Source of the DNA: Parasponia andersonii
Lineage: Eukaryota; Streptophyta; Magnoliopsida; Rosales; Cannabaceae
Reading direction: 5' to 3'
DNA length: 64,000 bases
NCBI GenBank assembly: GCA_002914805.1
Contig: JXTB01000293.1
Coordinates: forward strand, 325,617-389,616
In this document: positions 34,320 to 46,790 of the stretch, piece by piece
How positions within the stretch are numbered: position 1 is the stretch's first letter
How the letters are laid out: each line of letters opens with the position of its first letter
Notes under the pieces: generated by a model
The model's input: only the letters and a program-made list of their open reading frames with translations
Told to the model about the DNA's origin: nothing
Database searches by the model: none
Position numbers and translations under genes: made by a program

Positions 34320-36189
34320 GATACTAATCAACTCTGTACTCTTTCTTTTATAGCTAGGAACTCAATGTCAATATGTTTTGACTTCGATGAGTTCCTGTTA
34401 CTGTTAGAATATAAGACTACTGAGTTATTATCACAATAAAGTTTTAATGGCCTTTTAATGCCATTTACTACATACAGCCCAGTGACAAAGTTTTGCAACA
34501 ATATCCCCTGAGTGGATGCCTCATAACAAGCTATGAATTCTACCTCCATAGTTCAAGTAGCAACGAGTGTCTGCTTGGCACTCTTCTAGGAAATAGCTCT
34601 TCTAGCTAAAAGAAAACATAGCCCGATGTGGATCTTTTACTATCTAGACATCCTGCAAAATCAGAGTTAGAGTACCCAATGATCTTCAAAATGTCCAATC
34701 TCTAGCAAGTAAGCATGTATTCCCTTATTCTGTGTAAGTATCTCATAACCCTTGCTGCCTTTCAATGATTTACTCCAGGGTTACTCATGTATCTGCCCAA
34801 CATGTGAACTATGAATGCAGGATCTGGACACGTACATACCTGAATATACATCAGACTCTCTACTGCCGAAGCATAAGGAAAATGTTGCATAGTTTTTTTA
34901 TCAACATTATTCTTAGGACTTTAACAGAGGCTAAATTTATCTCCTTTAGACACTAGAGTGTCCACTGGTGAACACTTATCCATACCAAACCTACTGAGCA
35001 CTATCTCGATATAGCTCTTTTGTGATATCCCAAGGATATCCCGAGAGCGATCTCGGTGTATCTGTATACCTAATATAAAAGAGACGACTCCAAGATCTTT
35101 CATTTCAAAATTCTTCGCAAGAAATCTGTTGATATCATGCAGTAAGCCTATACCACTATTTCCGAGTAGTATGTCATCAACATAAAGCACTAAGAAGATA
35201 AACTTACTCTCACTGAACTTATGGTATATACAATCATCAACAGGGTTCACCTTAAAACCGAACGAGATGATTACCTCATGAAATTTTTGATACCTTTGAT
35301 GGGAAGCCTACTTGAGACTATAGATGGACTTCTTGAGTTTGCAGACCATTGACTTTGGATCTTTTGATACAAAGTTTTCTTGTTGCACCATAAATATTGT
35401 CTCATCAATGTCACCATCAAAAAATGTTGTCTTAACGTCTATCTGATGAAACTTAAGATCATAATGAGCTACAAGTGCCATAATAACTCTAAAGGAGTCT
35501 TTCGAAGCAATTGAAGAAAATGTCTCTTTAAAGTCAATGCTTTCCTTCTGAGTGAAGCCTTTTGCTACAAGACGTACCTTATATATCTCTCTATATTGCC
35601 TTCTGAATCCTATTTGGTCTTAAATATCCATTTGCAACCAATGGGTTTTGAACTTTCAGGCAATTTGACAAGATCCTAAATGTTGTTGTCTTTCATAGAC
35701 TTCATTTTTTTATTCATGGCATCAATCCACTTTTGAGAATTAGAACTGTGTTTGACAAGTGTAAAGTTGATTGGATCATCTTCCACTATACTGATGTCAA
35801 ACTCATGTTCCTAGAGATATACAACATAGTCATCCAGAATCACACTTCTCTTTTCTCTAGTGGACCTCCTTAAAGGCACTAGTTCTTGAGGCTGTTGAGT
35901 TTGCTCTATAAAAACATTTACCTTGTACAGGAACCTCTTAAACATTATCTTGGACTGGAGTGATTGTATCTTAAACAATGATATGGTCAAGAATATTATC
36001 ATGAGTGTCCTGACCATTGCTAATAGTAACCATAGGAAGAGAAATGAATTCCTCTTCAAAGATAATGTCCCTAACCTTATCTTCCCTCCTAAACTCAATA
36101 TCCTCAAGAAATTTGGCATTTTCTACCTCAAAGAAAGACTTTACTGTGAGATCATAAAACTTATACCCTCTAGATCTTTCAAAATATCC
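34320..36189 (-). pseudogene. Reverse transcriptase and RNase H of copia pol
   Basis: The best open pieces are at 35250-34921, with the catalytic motif VLYVDDILLGNSG and FEMKDLGVVSFILGIQIHRD, and at 34549-34328, with YCDNNSVVLYSNSN and KHIDIEF of RNase H. Between them SNSDFAGCLDSKRSTSGYVF is readable near 34680-34620. The segment 36119-35811 (PLRRSTREKRSVILDDYVVY) is the linker before reverse transcriptase. Stops and frameshifts separate the pieces. Confidence 0.82.
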
Positions 36190-37290
36190 TAAAAAGTAGT
36201 AGCTTACTATTCTTCAATCCAGTTTCTTTTCATTTGACCTGTAAGGCTTTGCCTTAACTAGATAACCCTAAATGTGCAAATGACTTATATTGGGCTTTTG
36301 CCCAGTCTAGAGTTCATAAGAGGTTTTAGCTATTACTTTGCTCTGTACTTTAGTAAGGATATATGCTGCAGTTTTAAGTGTGTGTCTCTAAAGTGATTCT
36401 GTTAAGGTGGAATGACTGATCATACTCTTTACATAAGCTTTAAATACATCCAGTGATTGTGACTTCTCATAAATCAAATATATATATCCATAGCAAGAAT
36501 AATCATCTATGAACGTGATAAAGTACTATTGTCCATTCCAAGAAGTCATAGGGAATGGACCACAAATATTCATACGTATCAGTTCTAAGATGCTAGAACT
36601 CCTATTAGCACCTAACTTTGTAATATTTGTCTGTTTCCCTTTTATACACTCAACCCAAACTTTAAAGTTTACCAAATCAAGAGACCAAGGATCCCATCAG
36701 ACATAAGATATTCAATTGGTTGTTTAGAAATATGTCCTAAGCATCTGTACCACAGCATCAATGAGTCCTTATTGGTTAATTTTCATTTTATACCTCTTGA
36801 GTTAACATGCAAAGTTTCATTAATGGAGGGTTGGGTATTTAACATATATAAGTTGTCATTAAGAAAACCAGCACCAACAACAGTTAAATCACACATAAAA
36901 CTAAATAAATTATTTTCAAAGAACAAATAAATCTAGATTTGTCCATTACAGAAATAAAAACCAAATTCAGCATTAAAGATGGTACCACAAAAGTCTCATA
37001 CAAATCCAAATGTGTCCTAGAATTCAAAAACAACCTAAAATGCCCGATGGCCTCCACTTCAGCTATTTGGTCGTCGTCCACATAGATGACTCTTTCAGTA
37101 TCACTTGGCTTCCGGCTCCACAGGCAACCCTAAATAGAAACACTAATATGAGTAGTAGCACTAGAATCTACCCACCAAATATACTTAGGTACAGAAGTTA
37201 AATTAACTTCAGAACAAATATAAATGAGAAGCTTACCCTTCTTAACACGCTAAACTTTATACTTAGGGCATCCTTCTTCAAGTATCCGCT
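36190..37290 (-). pseudogene. Protease and integrase region of copia pol
   Basis: Integrase is readable near 36660-36480 as ELIRMNICGPFPM and YFITFIDDYS, carrying the first catalytic Asp and the second-strand region. 37081-36884 holds a protease-integrase linker piece (LNSRTHLDLYETFVVPSLML). Stops interrupt it; the GAG-pre-integrase zinc module is not clearly visible. Confidence 0.65.
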
Positions 37291-38030
37291 CTTTCCACAA
37301 AAAAAGCAACCTTGCTCATCTTGCGTCTTCTGTGCCTTAGCAGGTGGAGCTACTACAACTTCCTTACCTTTTTTCTCTTCTTTGCCTTAGAGGGAGTAGT
37401 CAAGTTAGCACTTTCAAGCCTTACAGTTTTGATTTTCTCTTTCTTCTGAACACAAATAACTATTAATTCATTAATATTCCATTTGTCCTTTTAAGCATTG
37501 TATATGGTCTGTAAGTTCCTATACTGATTAGGAAGAGAGAGCAAAACCAAGGCCACGAGAAATTCCTTATTAATTTCTAACTTGAATTCCTTAAGCTTGC
37601 TAGCCAAATGAGACATCTGCATGATATACTCTCTTATATTTTTTTTGCTGCTATACCTCATTGAGATGAATTTTCCTAAGGTACTAATCATCTCACCCTT
37701 TTCATTCTTGAGATATAATTTCTCAACAGTAGTAAGGAAATCTTTAGCATTTTCCTCGTTTGGCAAAGAGCCCCCCATGATTTCCAGAATAGAATATTTC
37801 ATGATCATGACACTCATACGATTAGACTTTTCCTATAGCTCAAAGTTCCTTTTATCCTCAATAGAACTTTCTTCCATAAGAGTAGTGGGATGGTTCTTTC
37901 TGAGTGCTAGGTCAAGATCCATACAACCCAGTACGATCATAACATTTTCTTTTCAGGCCTTAAAATTTGTACTCAAAAGCATAGGAATTATACTCAAATT
38001 GGCAGAAATACTAGCAGCAGAAACTGAATA
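37291..38030 (-). pseudogene. gag of copia element
   Basis: From about 38020 the reading is IPMLLSTNFKA then a stop, KENVMIVLGCMDLDLALRK (Met at 37922), and from 37817 an open 108-codon piece with MSVMIMKYSILEIMGGSLP and MSHLASKLKEFKLEINKEF. This is the UBN2-type copia capsid. The zinc knuckle near 37320-37270 reads CFFCGKSGYLKKDA, with the His and last Cys lost. The usual Trp after NFKA is a stop here. Confidence 0.8.
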
Positions 38031-39133
38031 GAGAACAAATAAAAAACCATAAATTAAATATGCTCATAACTTAAATGTCATATATAGGCATACAATATAA
38101 TCACAAAATATACAAATATGACATATATCATGTTATCACATAAAGTAGGCTACCATCACAAAATACCTAGAGTAACATTAACAAGCTTTCCTTTCGGCCA
38201 ACTCATTAACTTGCAAGTGGTACTTCAAGTGCAATAATCAAACACTGACACTAAATCCTGTGAAACAACAAACCTTCCTTTGGATTAATTTATTGCTCAC
38301 ATGGAAACCAAACAATTGTCACACATTTACTATCACATGTGCATTTGATGTTGTGCTAAATGATCACCTTTCTTTGGGCTGGTAATCACCCATATTAACA
38401 ATAAACTCGCGACATCTTCATGTGCCAGTATAAATAAAGCTACACAATAGAGGTTACTTTGGCAACTTATTACTTTATCAAATCTAACTCAACATGCAAG
38501 ACAAATGGTATAATGAAAAACATCCAAAATGCCCAAGCCAAATAAGTTTTTCATAAACACAAAAAAAAAAATAATTGAGATTGTAACATTTATCAACTCT
38601 AAAGTCCAAATAGAGTTATCAACAAATAAATGTGGGTCATTATTTAAATTGATTTCAAAATTATTATTTTTTATTGGTTATGTCTTGGATTGGATCCCCT
38701 TGAATTAGGTTAAAAAAGACTCAATTCTACCCAAAAATAGACCAAATAACTGAAATAGCAGCATCATGGCACTCAGTGCAGAGCACTGTGACACTCAGTG
38801 TACTAGTTAAACCCAGAACACGAGCCCACAGTCCAAACGCTATGACGCTGCATGTGCAGTGCTACGACGCTAGGCTGATTTTTTGGAAAAAATTTCTGAT
38901 CCAAAAATCGTCCAAAATGCCAAATACCTCAAGTCAACAATTTTAGGCCTTAATAATAACAATTAACAATCCTAAAACCCAGAAATAAACACTTATAACA
39001 TTAAAATATTCAACATATCATAAAAAATCGTAGATCATACATGAATAATCCAAACCCTAGAAAACATAATAGGCATAGATTATCAAAACTAGAGTCATGC
39101 ATGATTAACCCATGCAATCAAACATGAAAATAT

Positions 39134-39145
39134 GCTCTGATATCA
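39134..39145 (-). promoter_or_regulatory. Primer-binding site of copia element (initiator tRNA-Met)
   Basis: The minus strand reads TGATATCAGAGC just inside the 5' LTR. It differs by one G-to-A change from TGGTATCAGAGC, the complement of the initiator tRNA-Met 3' end. Confidence 0.82.
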
Positions 39146-39147
39146 CT

Positions 39148-39630
39148 TGTTAGATGATATTAGGATTGTAAGTAAACCAAACAGATATCCTAAATCATTC
39201 ATGTTAAATTGATAGGTTAGAGTTTGTTGAATATACGTGAGTCTATGGCTAATTTATAGAGGATTAGAGATGGAAAAACTGAAGGCAGAAGCGTGAATCG
39301 AGAGATGATGTTTAGAAGATTTTGATCTTCTACAGCCTAAACACTAATATCACTCAGATGAAGTTCTTTGTAACTGATGGTGGGTTACAAAGAATTAAGC
39401 GTACGTAAAATTTGGCTACATAGACTATAACCCTAATAGGTTCTTTAAATAGTCCTTATTGGGTATCTATCAATCCTAATTGGATGACTAACAAGGTATC
39501 CACATTGATATCCATACCCAGTTTAATATTCTGACCCAGTTTTATTTAATAACTTATTGGGTCCTGATGAAATAATATAGCCCAATACAATTGTTTTATA
39601 TATGTGAGGAAATATAATTTCCTAATAACA
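39148..39630 (-). repeat. 5' LTR of copia element
   Basis: TGTTAGATGATATTAGG...TTTCCTAATAACA, colinear with 33162-33651 but with many substitutions. The extreme right end differs from its partner by a small insertion. Confidence 0.82.
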
Positions 39631-42553
39631 AGTTGTACTAGAATATATTTTGACAATCTTTTATATTAATATAATTTTGGATTATTACTTTGATTAAGGA
39701 AATTTTGGCTTTATTATTTTGTAAAAGGCAATTCTATTATGGAGGGATAGAGATTTGATCGAGAGATATTAAAGATTATTGAAATAACTGACGAAAAATA
39801 TAATATGAAAGTTTAATTTAGCATTTCTAGTAACACATATGGGATTCCATCAAAAAAAATTAACGAATACAAAAAAAAATTTAGAACAATTTATCCTTTC
39901 CATCAGTTATGAAACAATATTCATTTCATGCATGACGATGTATTCAGATGCATATCCTTGTGTGTGTCTTGGTCAATATTGAGAAAAGAATTGCTTACGA
40001 AATGATAATTTTTTCCCCCATAATGATGGTAATGTACTACTGTCTTATGTCCCCTTCGGTGGAATCTGATATGATTGTTCGTTCGTCATAAGTGACTATA
40101 CAAAAAAAGAAAAAAATTTCTTGGGCCACGCTTGGATTTTTATGTTTTGGTTCCTTGATTTTGAAAGTAACCAAACATTGATACTCGTTCTAGTGCTGAG
40201 TACTTCTCCAGAGACATAAACGTACGTTAGGTCTTCATAAGCTTAATTGAGACTATAATTTCAATTTGGCACACATTGATTAGGCTAAGTTGGAATCAGC
40301 TTAGAGAAAGAGAATAAACAATACTATATATGCTATATCGAGACACGTGATTAGGTATTTTTAAATCTTTAGTACTTTATTAACAAGTAAGCTTCGTTGA
40401 TTTATATATTAGCTAATTTTATGGCAATGGATATAGCAGTATAGCCATTTATATATGTAGGAATCGAAGTAAATGTTTCCGGAGACTAGGAATATATTTG
40501 GATCACTAATTGTATTGGTTTTTGGATGTACGTTGTATTTGGCTAAGGATTTTGATTAGTACTATGGGCCAGATTTTACATGTTTTTGTAGTCATCCACA
40601 TCTGTATATATTAAAGAAAGTGATTAGAATTAATATTAGTTAAACGATATATAACATTGAACAATTAATAGCTTTTAATTTCTCCTGTGATCCAGATTCA
40701 TTGTACCCCTAAATGACATATATACAACCTTAAGTTTGTGCGCTTATATTAGGCATATATAGAGAAACAAAATAAAATTAATTCTACTACGAAAATTAGG
40801 TATTCTTAACTCATTACGTTAATGTAAGCTTAGTTTCATTTAGCCAAATTTCATGAAATGGAGATTGAATACTAAACATGTACAGACCGAAATTGTTAGG
40901 GGAGAATCTTAATTTTCTGGACTTCTTTTCGGTTTTGGGGGATTGTACTTAGGATTTTGTGTCCAATTTTACTTTTTTGTGGCTGCACCTCTATTTAAAG
41001 ACAGACATGATGTCTCGAAAACATTAGCCATGCAAATAGTATGTGGAACTATACAGTTAAATGAATAGATGTTAATCTTCAATTTCTTATATGTTCCGTA
41101 TTTCCAAAAAAAAAAATTCTATGTAATTCATTGGAACTAATAACATATAATTATAATCTTAATTGGGAATTTAATTCCGTGAGAATTAAATATTCGTTCA
41201 AACTATTTAATTTTGTACTAACTCATGTGACAATTCTTATAATTTTGGATTGCTTTTATGTACCAAAACTATGTACAATATGTCAATATTCCCTCTAAAT
41301 TATTAAATATTCCAATTTGCCTCCCAAACAATTAACATCTCCATTGCAAACAAATGAAAATTTGCAAGAGCCATAATATTAGAGTGTTCGTTAAAAGCTC
41401 AAATAGATTTGAAATTGAGATCAGCAAACTGACAAATGTAATTTTGTCTATTTGCTTTAAATAATGATGACTTTAGTTGTTCAGAGGAACAAACATAATA
41501 AATAAATAAATAAAACCTTTAAGTTTAAATAACATTTTATTTTAAAGTTAAACCATGTTACTACTAAAAAATAAAAAAGAAAGAGACCACACTATATAAC
41601 TAAGGAAACAAAGGATATAGAAATTGCACACTTCATATGTCACATCAATTGTTAAAATTTTTGTACAAAAATGGTGTTTTTGAAACCATTTTGTTATGAG
41701 ATAACTCGTCAAAGAAAAAAAATGTTTCTCAAGCTTTGTCTTCTATTATTTTCTTTTTCTTTTCTTTTCTTTTTTGATCTAATTTCTTAGTATAAGAACT
41801 AAACATATATAAAGATAATGACATAAAAATACCTAATTGTAACAACTAACTTAACTTTCAAATGCTACAAAATAATATTTTGACATTTAAAATCACTACA
41901 AATTATTACTCTGAACAAGTTAAAAGACAAAAATATTTTTCACTAACTTGTTAAAAACGTTTAAACAACAATATATTATTAGAAAATGTTCCATAACTAC
42001 GTTTTTTTTCTTTCATTTTTAAAAAATTAAAAAAGAAACGTGCTAAAAACAAATTAAAAATAGGTCTTCTTTGACTTTGTGTTCATATCAGAATCGGAAG
42101 AAGAGGTAAAATAAATTGACAAGGGTAATACCATCTTTTTATTATTAAAATTAGTTAATTGGATATCAGAGGATATAAATTTGTAGAGATGTTAAATCTT
42201 AAGCTATCATTTTATAGAATTAAAAAATTAAGTTAAGTTTTGCATAAAAATTTATTTTTATGTTATTATTATTCCTTCTCATACTACAATCATTCTAACT
42301 TTCAATTTACCTCTACTAAAAAATTCCATCAAGATTATTACATCTTTTTAAGCACTATTTTGTTCCCCATATTATGTTTAAGTCATATAAATTATAAAAT
42401 TTATAACTCATGTTTTCACTTTTTAAAAACATACAAAATAAGCTATGAAGTCCTAATGTGGTGAACAAAAGTTGTGGTGCCTCAAATGTTATTTTCTTCT
42501 TTTTCTAATAATAAACTAGAAATTTTAATGAACATAAGAAGATTTGACCAAAT
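39631..42553. other. AT-rich intergenic DNA
   Basis: No gene or intact element recognised. A block at about 39700-39880 (TTTAATTTAGCATTTCTAG and the following bases) has a diverged relative at about 47900-48110, so part of it is an unnamed dispersed repeat. A pyrimidine-rich run (TTTTCTTTTTC repeats) lies at 41748-41775. Confidence 0.4.
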
Positions 42554-42728
42554 GCCAACTAGGGCTAGCTCAGTTGGTCCAAGACTTGAGGGGTATTTGT
42601 GTGAGTTTGGGGGGGTCAGGGATTCAAACCTTAGTAAAGTGTGTGTGTGTGTGTGTTATTTTCCTTTAAATTTGTAGTAAGTGATGGTCATTAGTTAAAG
42701 CTCACTTTTTTTTGAAAAAAAAAAAAAA
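42554..42728 (+). mobile_element. tRNA-derived SINE with poly(A) tail
   Basis: An RNA polymerase III A box (TAGCTCAGTTGG, 42566-42577) and B box (GGATTCAAACC, 42620-42630) lie at tRNA-like spacing. A GT dinucleotide run (42639-42656) and a poly(A) tail ending at 42728 follow. Flanking duplications GATTTGACCAAAT (42541-42553) and GATTCGACCAAAT (42729-42741) differ by one base, as expected after LINE-dependent integration. Confidence 0.85.
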
Positions 42729-43060
42729 GATTCGACCAAATTTGGTAAAAGAAAGGGAAAAAAAACTAAAACCACATTAATAAATGGGAAATGGACATGG
42801 ATAATAATGTTTTAGGATGAGATGACTAAAAGATAGTGAATCGACCAAAAGCTCTTCTAACTTATGGAAAAACAAAACCCTAGATTTTTCTAAAAATATC
42901 TCTTATAATTTGCAATTTTCTAAACCTTCCATAAACTCTTTTCCACTTTTTACTCATTTTTTCATTTGATTCAACTCCATTTCACCCAAAATTCTAGATG
43001 TACACTTTTTTTTTTTAAAAAAAAAAAAGAAGTAAAAAAAAACCTAAACTAGATTGTCAC

Positions 43061-43609
43061 TAGGGCTGGCAATTCGTGTTATCATGTCGTGTTCGGGTCG
43101 ACACGATTACGACACGACACGATAACACCCAACCCGAACACGATATGATTAACAAACATGTCAAAAATTTAAACCCAAATACGACACGATTAATACACGT
43201 ATAACACGACACGACACGTATAACCTGTTTAATAAATGTGTCATGTGTCATATTATGACCCGTTTGACACGATTATTCTAATTTAATACGATTATGCACT
43301 ACTTAATTTAATTTTACTTCTATAAATATGCTTAGAATTAATCAAAATCATGTTTAATATATCAAAATATTAATAAATGTGTCATATTAGTGTCGTGTTG
43401 ACACGACACGTAAATGATACGTTTAAATAAACGGGTTACACGGGTCATTTTCAGATTAAGCGGGTTGAGTCGAAACCCACCCGTTTATTATATGTATTAC
43501 ACGTGTCAACCTAAAATTGACACGAAAATTAAATAGGTCACCCTAACTCGTTAATTTTGTGTAATTTTCGAGTCATATCGTCGTGTCGTGTAGAAAATTG
43601 TTAGTCCTA
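43061..43609. mobile_element. Non-autonomous hAT-type transposon
   Basis: The ends TAGGGCTGGCAATT and AATTGTTAGTCCTA are imperfect inverted repeats. Next to them lie many ACACGAC/GTCGTGT motifs in both orientations, the type of subterminal repeats that hAT transposases bind. An 8-bp duplication flanks it, ATTGTCAC (43053-43060) and ATTATCAC (43610-43617), one mismatch. Eight bases is the hAT signature. No transposase is encoded. Confidence 0.78.
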
Positions 43610-43617
43610 ATTATCAC

Positions 43618-44231
43618 TATTTCGAATAACAATTTTCCAAATCTGAAAGAAAAAGAAAAAAAGGACTTTGACCAAGAAGTTGAGAAAATGGAGGGAAACT
43701 TTTTTGGATATATATATATATATTGTGTAATTTTGAAAATTCATTTGATTCTCTCACCAAAAAAAAAAGTCTTACAAAAATCGTTTCTAACCCTTTAAAC
43801 ACATTATTGAAAATGTCATTGCTCCCTACAGTCCCTACTATCAGGTCCATTTTCCACCAATAAAAATTTATTAGTAGTATTAGCAAGGAAAGAAAATTTA
43901 TAGTTCCATCATATTGCCCACGTAGATTTAGGGACATAAATGTCATTTCCGATCTATTGGCTGGCTCCACCACAAATGCCAACGTAAACTCTTCTTAATG
44001 CCGCTGTCGTGTACGAGTGAGTGCGGTGTCTACGCGGCGTAGATTGTACGGTACAATGTTTAAATTCTTAACTAAAAATCTTAACTACTACAGTTAAAAA
44101 AAATAATTATAAACCACACTAAATCACATCACATTATACAGATTGGTGTGTTGCAATTTATGCAGTTTAGGTCTCAATAAAATTGGGCCAAATTAAAAAA
44201 ATAATCTTAAAAAAGCTATTACTATTAAAAT
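43618..44231. other. AT-rich intergenic DNA
   Basis: No gene supported. A short GC-richer stretch near 43995-44050 holds nothing I recognise. Confidence 0.35.
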
Positions 44232-44585
44232 AAAATTATTTAAAAATTAACACATATTTAAAATATTTAAGAAAGTTATATATTCATATATTTATATTTG
44301 TTTAAGAAATATCTTAATAAGACACAACATTACAACCTAATCAAAATATAGTAAAGCACAAATATCTAAAGTTTAAAAATTTAAATATCCTTCGAGCAAC
44401 AAACAACAAAATCATTTAAAAATTAACAAAAATCTAAAATATTTAAGAAAATTACACATTCATATATTCATACTTATCTTGGCAACATCTTAATAAGTCA
44501 CAATATTACAACCTAATTAAAATATAGTAAATAATAAATGTCCAAAGTTTAAAAATTTAAACATTCTTCCGAGCAACAAACAACA
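44232..44585. repeat. Tandem duplication, two copies of about 177 bp
   Basis: Copy 1 starts at 44232 and copy 2 at 44408. Both run from TTTAAAAATTAACA to GAGCAACAAACAAC with scattered differences. Non-coding. Confidence 0.8.
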
Positions 44586-45480
44586 AAGTTGAAATTTAAA
44601 TTATTAGTAAATCCTTATTTATTTGACTTTTTCCAAACTTTTCAAGTTTTATTCACAGCTTATTCCAAGAAAATTTAGATTCTAGATTTTAGTATATTAT
44701 ATATGTGAATTTATGCATATATATATATATATATTTTAAATTAGATGTACATGTACGTATATGAAGTAAGCTTTATTACGAAAATAGAAATTTTATACTG
44801 CACCACGCGGCATCGTTAAAAAAAAAAAACTAAATCCCAAACTACACTACAAAACAAAATATCTACGCCATACCACGGGATGTGGTTAATACAATTAAAC
44901 GAAAATCTGCTCACTCCTCCTGCCACTAGTTTACTGACCAGGCGACATAAATATGCTTGGACGTATGTAGTGTAGGTAACACTTTTACTGTGGTTTGGCC
45001 TGAAGTACAAGAAGTAAGGCATTTTCATTATTTAATTAATAGCAAGGGAAGGAATGATTTATATCCCTCTTGCAGTCTTGGTGGTAGGGTGTGTAAGCAT
45101 CTTGCCCAAGTTCGCTGGGTCGAGGGGGATATAATGGAAGAAAGACAGAAAAAAAAAAAAAAGATGAGGTATTATAAAATACCTCCTTTTATTTTATTTC
45201 CAGAAAAAAGTAAAATCATAAACTAGAAATACCCGTAAATTATTAAAAAGACAAACAAACAAACATCTTCCTTTAGTTTAGATTTGACTAAAATTTTACC
45301 TATGATCATTATATCTATTTTTATTTAATTTCTATATATTTATATTTTATATTATCTCTGGTTTTTTTTAAAGCGAGATGTTATCTCTTGTTTAAATTAG
45401 AATAATAATATAAGTTAAGTTGTTGAAATTTCATTGATTTTATTTTCATTCCTTTCTTTTTTTTTAAGTAATCACGGGGG
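44586..45480. other. AT-rich intergenic DNA
   Basis: No gene supported. An AT run lies at 44719-44734. A possible second SINE at 45070-45160 is discussed among the findings. Confidence 0.35.
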
Positions 45481-45489
45481 GTCACTGAT

Positions 45490-46011
45490 TGGCTTTTGAT
45501 TAAAACCCTTTTTATCCATCAAATTTTAGACCGAATCTCATTTTGTCCCTAGCCTTTTGGAAATGGCCATTTAAGGCACCCAATCCACCGATGTTTCCTA
45601 GTTTTGCTCTTACCCTAAGCAAAAGATCAAAATTTGATGGAATATGCTATGTTATTCACAATTTCAATAGTTAAAAAAACATAAAAGGGCTATAAATGCT
45701 TTATTTGCTCCTTAAACTATTAGATTAGGGATTTTAGAGGTAAAATCCAAAATCCTAACCTTTACCCTTTCTTGTTAAATGATTAAGAAAATTAAGAATG
45801 AGAAAATAAGAGTATTTTACCTAATACGTGATACATGCGGTCAAATTTTGATATTTCACTAACGAAAAGGGACATATTGGGAAGTTTGAATAAGTGAGTT
45901 GCTCACAGTAATGCATCTCAAAAGCTATTGGCTAAAATGGGATTTGGTCTAAAATTTGGGGACAATATGGGCTATAGGTGGTTTTAACCATTAATTTTCT
46001 AGTTCTCGAGT
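45490..46011. mobile_element. MULE-like non-autonomous transposon (putative)
   Basis: An exact 9-bp direct repeat, GTCACTGAT, flanks it (45481-45489 and 46012-46020); nine bases is the Mutator signature. Near the ends lie inverted repeats: TTGATTAAAACC...AAATTTTAGACCGAATCTCA on the left against the complement of GGTCTAAAATTTGGGGACA...GGTTTTAACCATTAA on the right. The right arm carries about 14 extra terminal bases, so the exact ends are uncertain. No transposase. Confidence 0.55.
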
Positions 46012-46020
46012 GTCACTGAT

Positions 46021-46790
46021 ATTTTGACATATATAAGAGAGTGTCAATGCATTTTTTTTTTTTTAAATACAATCCTCCTTTGGTTTTAGTTTATTCTTTT
46101 TCTCTTTCGGTTTTAACTTTTACACCGACATATTCCATTGTATACCAACTGATATAGAAGCTTCATAATCATATAATTTTTCTAATTTCAGAATGAAAGC
46201 ATGCAAATTGTTAGAGCGATTAATTTATGTTGAGTGTAATAACAATTGGGACACCAAAAATTTGTATCAAAAAGTTACACTAATAATGTTGCATTTATTT
46301 CAACTATTATTTTATTTTTAAATAGAACCATACCATTTAAAATTTAGTTGTTAAAATAGATACTACTTCACATAGCATAAATTATGGGTGTCTCTATCAT
46401 TACTTTTTAGTTTGATAGTCTATTGCTTAACATTTGCCCATAAGTTGGAAAAGCCTATATGACATATAGATTCATATTCTCGCATACACTACATATATAA
46501 CAGAGTAGATACATATATACATACATACTAAAATTGAACATATACCTGAAAAAAAAAAAAGAAAAACTTCCATGCTTAGTATCTCATACTTGCACGAAAA
46601 AAGTGTGAAAAAAAAAAAATCTTCCATGCAAGATTGGCATTTTATGACCCCAAAAGATAGATATGATGAACATATATCTCAGCAAGCAGAATAAACAATA
46701 TTATGATATTATCTATTTTTGAAATTCAGAGAATTATTTTTCAAGAAGAACGAAATACATTCAATGTTTTAGGTTGGAATTTTGCGAGAG
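46021..46790. other. AT-rich intergenic DNA
   Basis: No gene or repeat recognised apart from homopolymer runs (for example T at 46051-46064 and A at 46550-46560). Confidence 0.35.

Larger units (their letters stand above)
33162..39630 (-). mobile_element. Ty1/copia retrotransposon, decayed, both LTRs present
   Basis: Read right to left: 5' LTR (39630-39148), initiator-tRNA primer-binding site, gag, integrase, reverse transcriptase, RNase H, polypurine tract and 3' LTR (33651-33162). The order integrase before reverse transcriptase marks copia. The LTRs differ at many sites and all genes carry stops, so it is older than the Tekay insertion. An exact target duplication is not seen: the left flank is ATAAG and the right end (CCTAATAACAAG) seems rearranged. 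Confidence 0.85.

Noticed and set aside
33157-39640. Target-site duplication of the copia element
   Set aside because: ATAAG on the left and AGTTG or ACAAG on the right do not match exactly, and the right LTR end is altered.
42560-42635. Possible tRNA gene
   Set aside because: The A and B boxes are tRNA-like, but there is no cloverleaf, and the poly(A) tail and flanking duplications show a SINE.
43617-43982. Minus-strand ORF of 121 codons
   Set aside because: Composition-driven, no recognisable motif, and its lower end touches the hAT-type element's target duplication.
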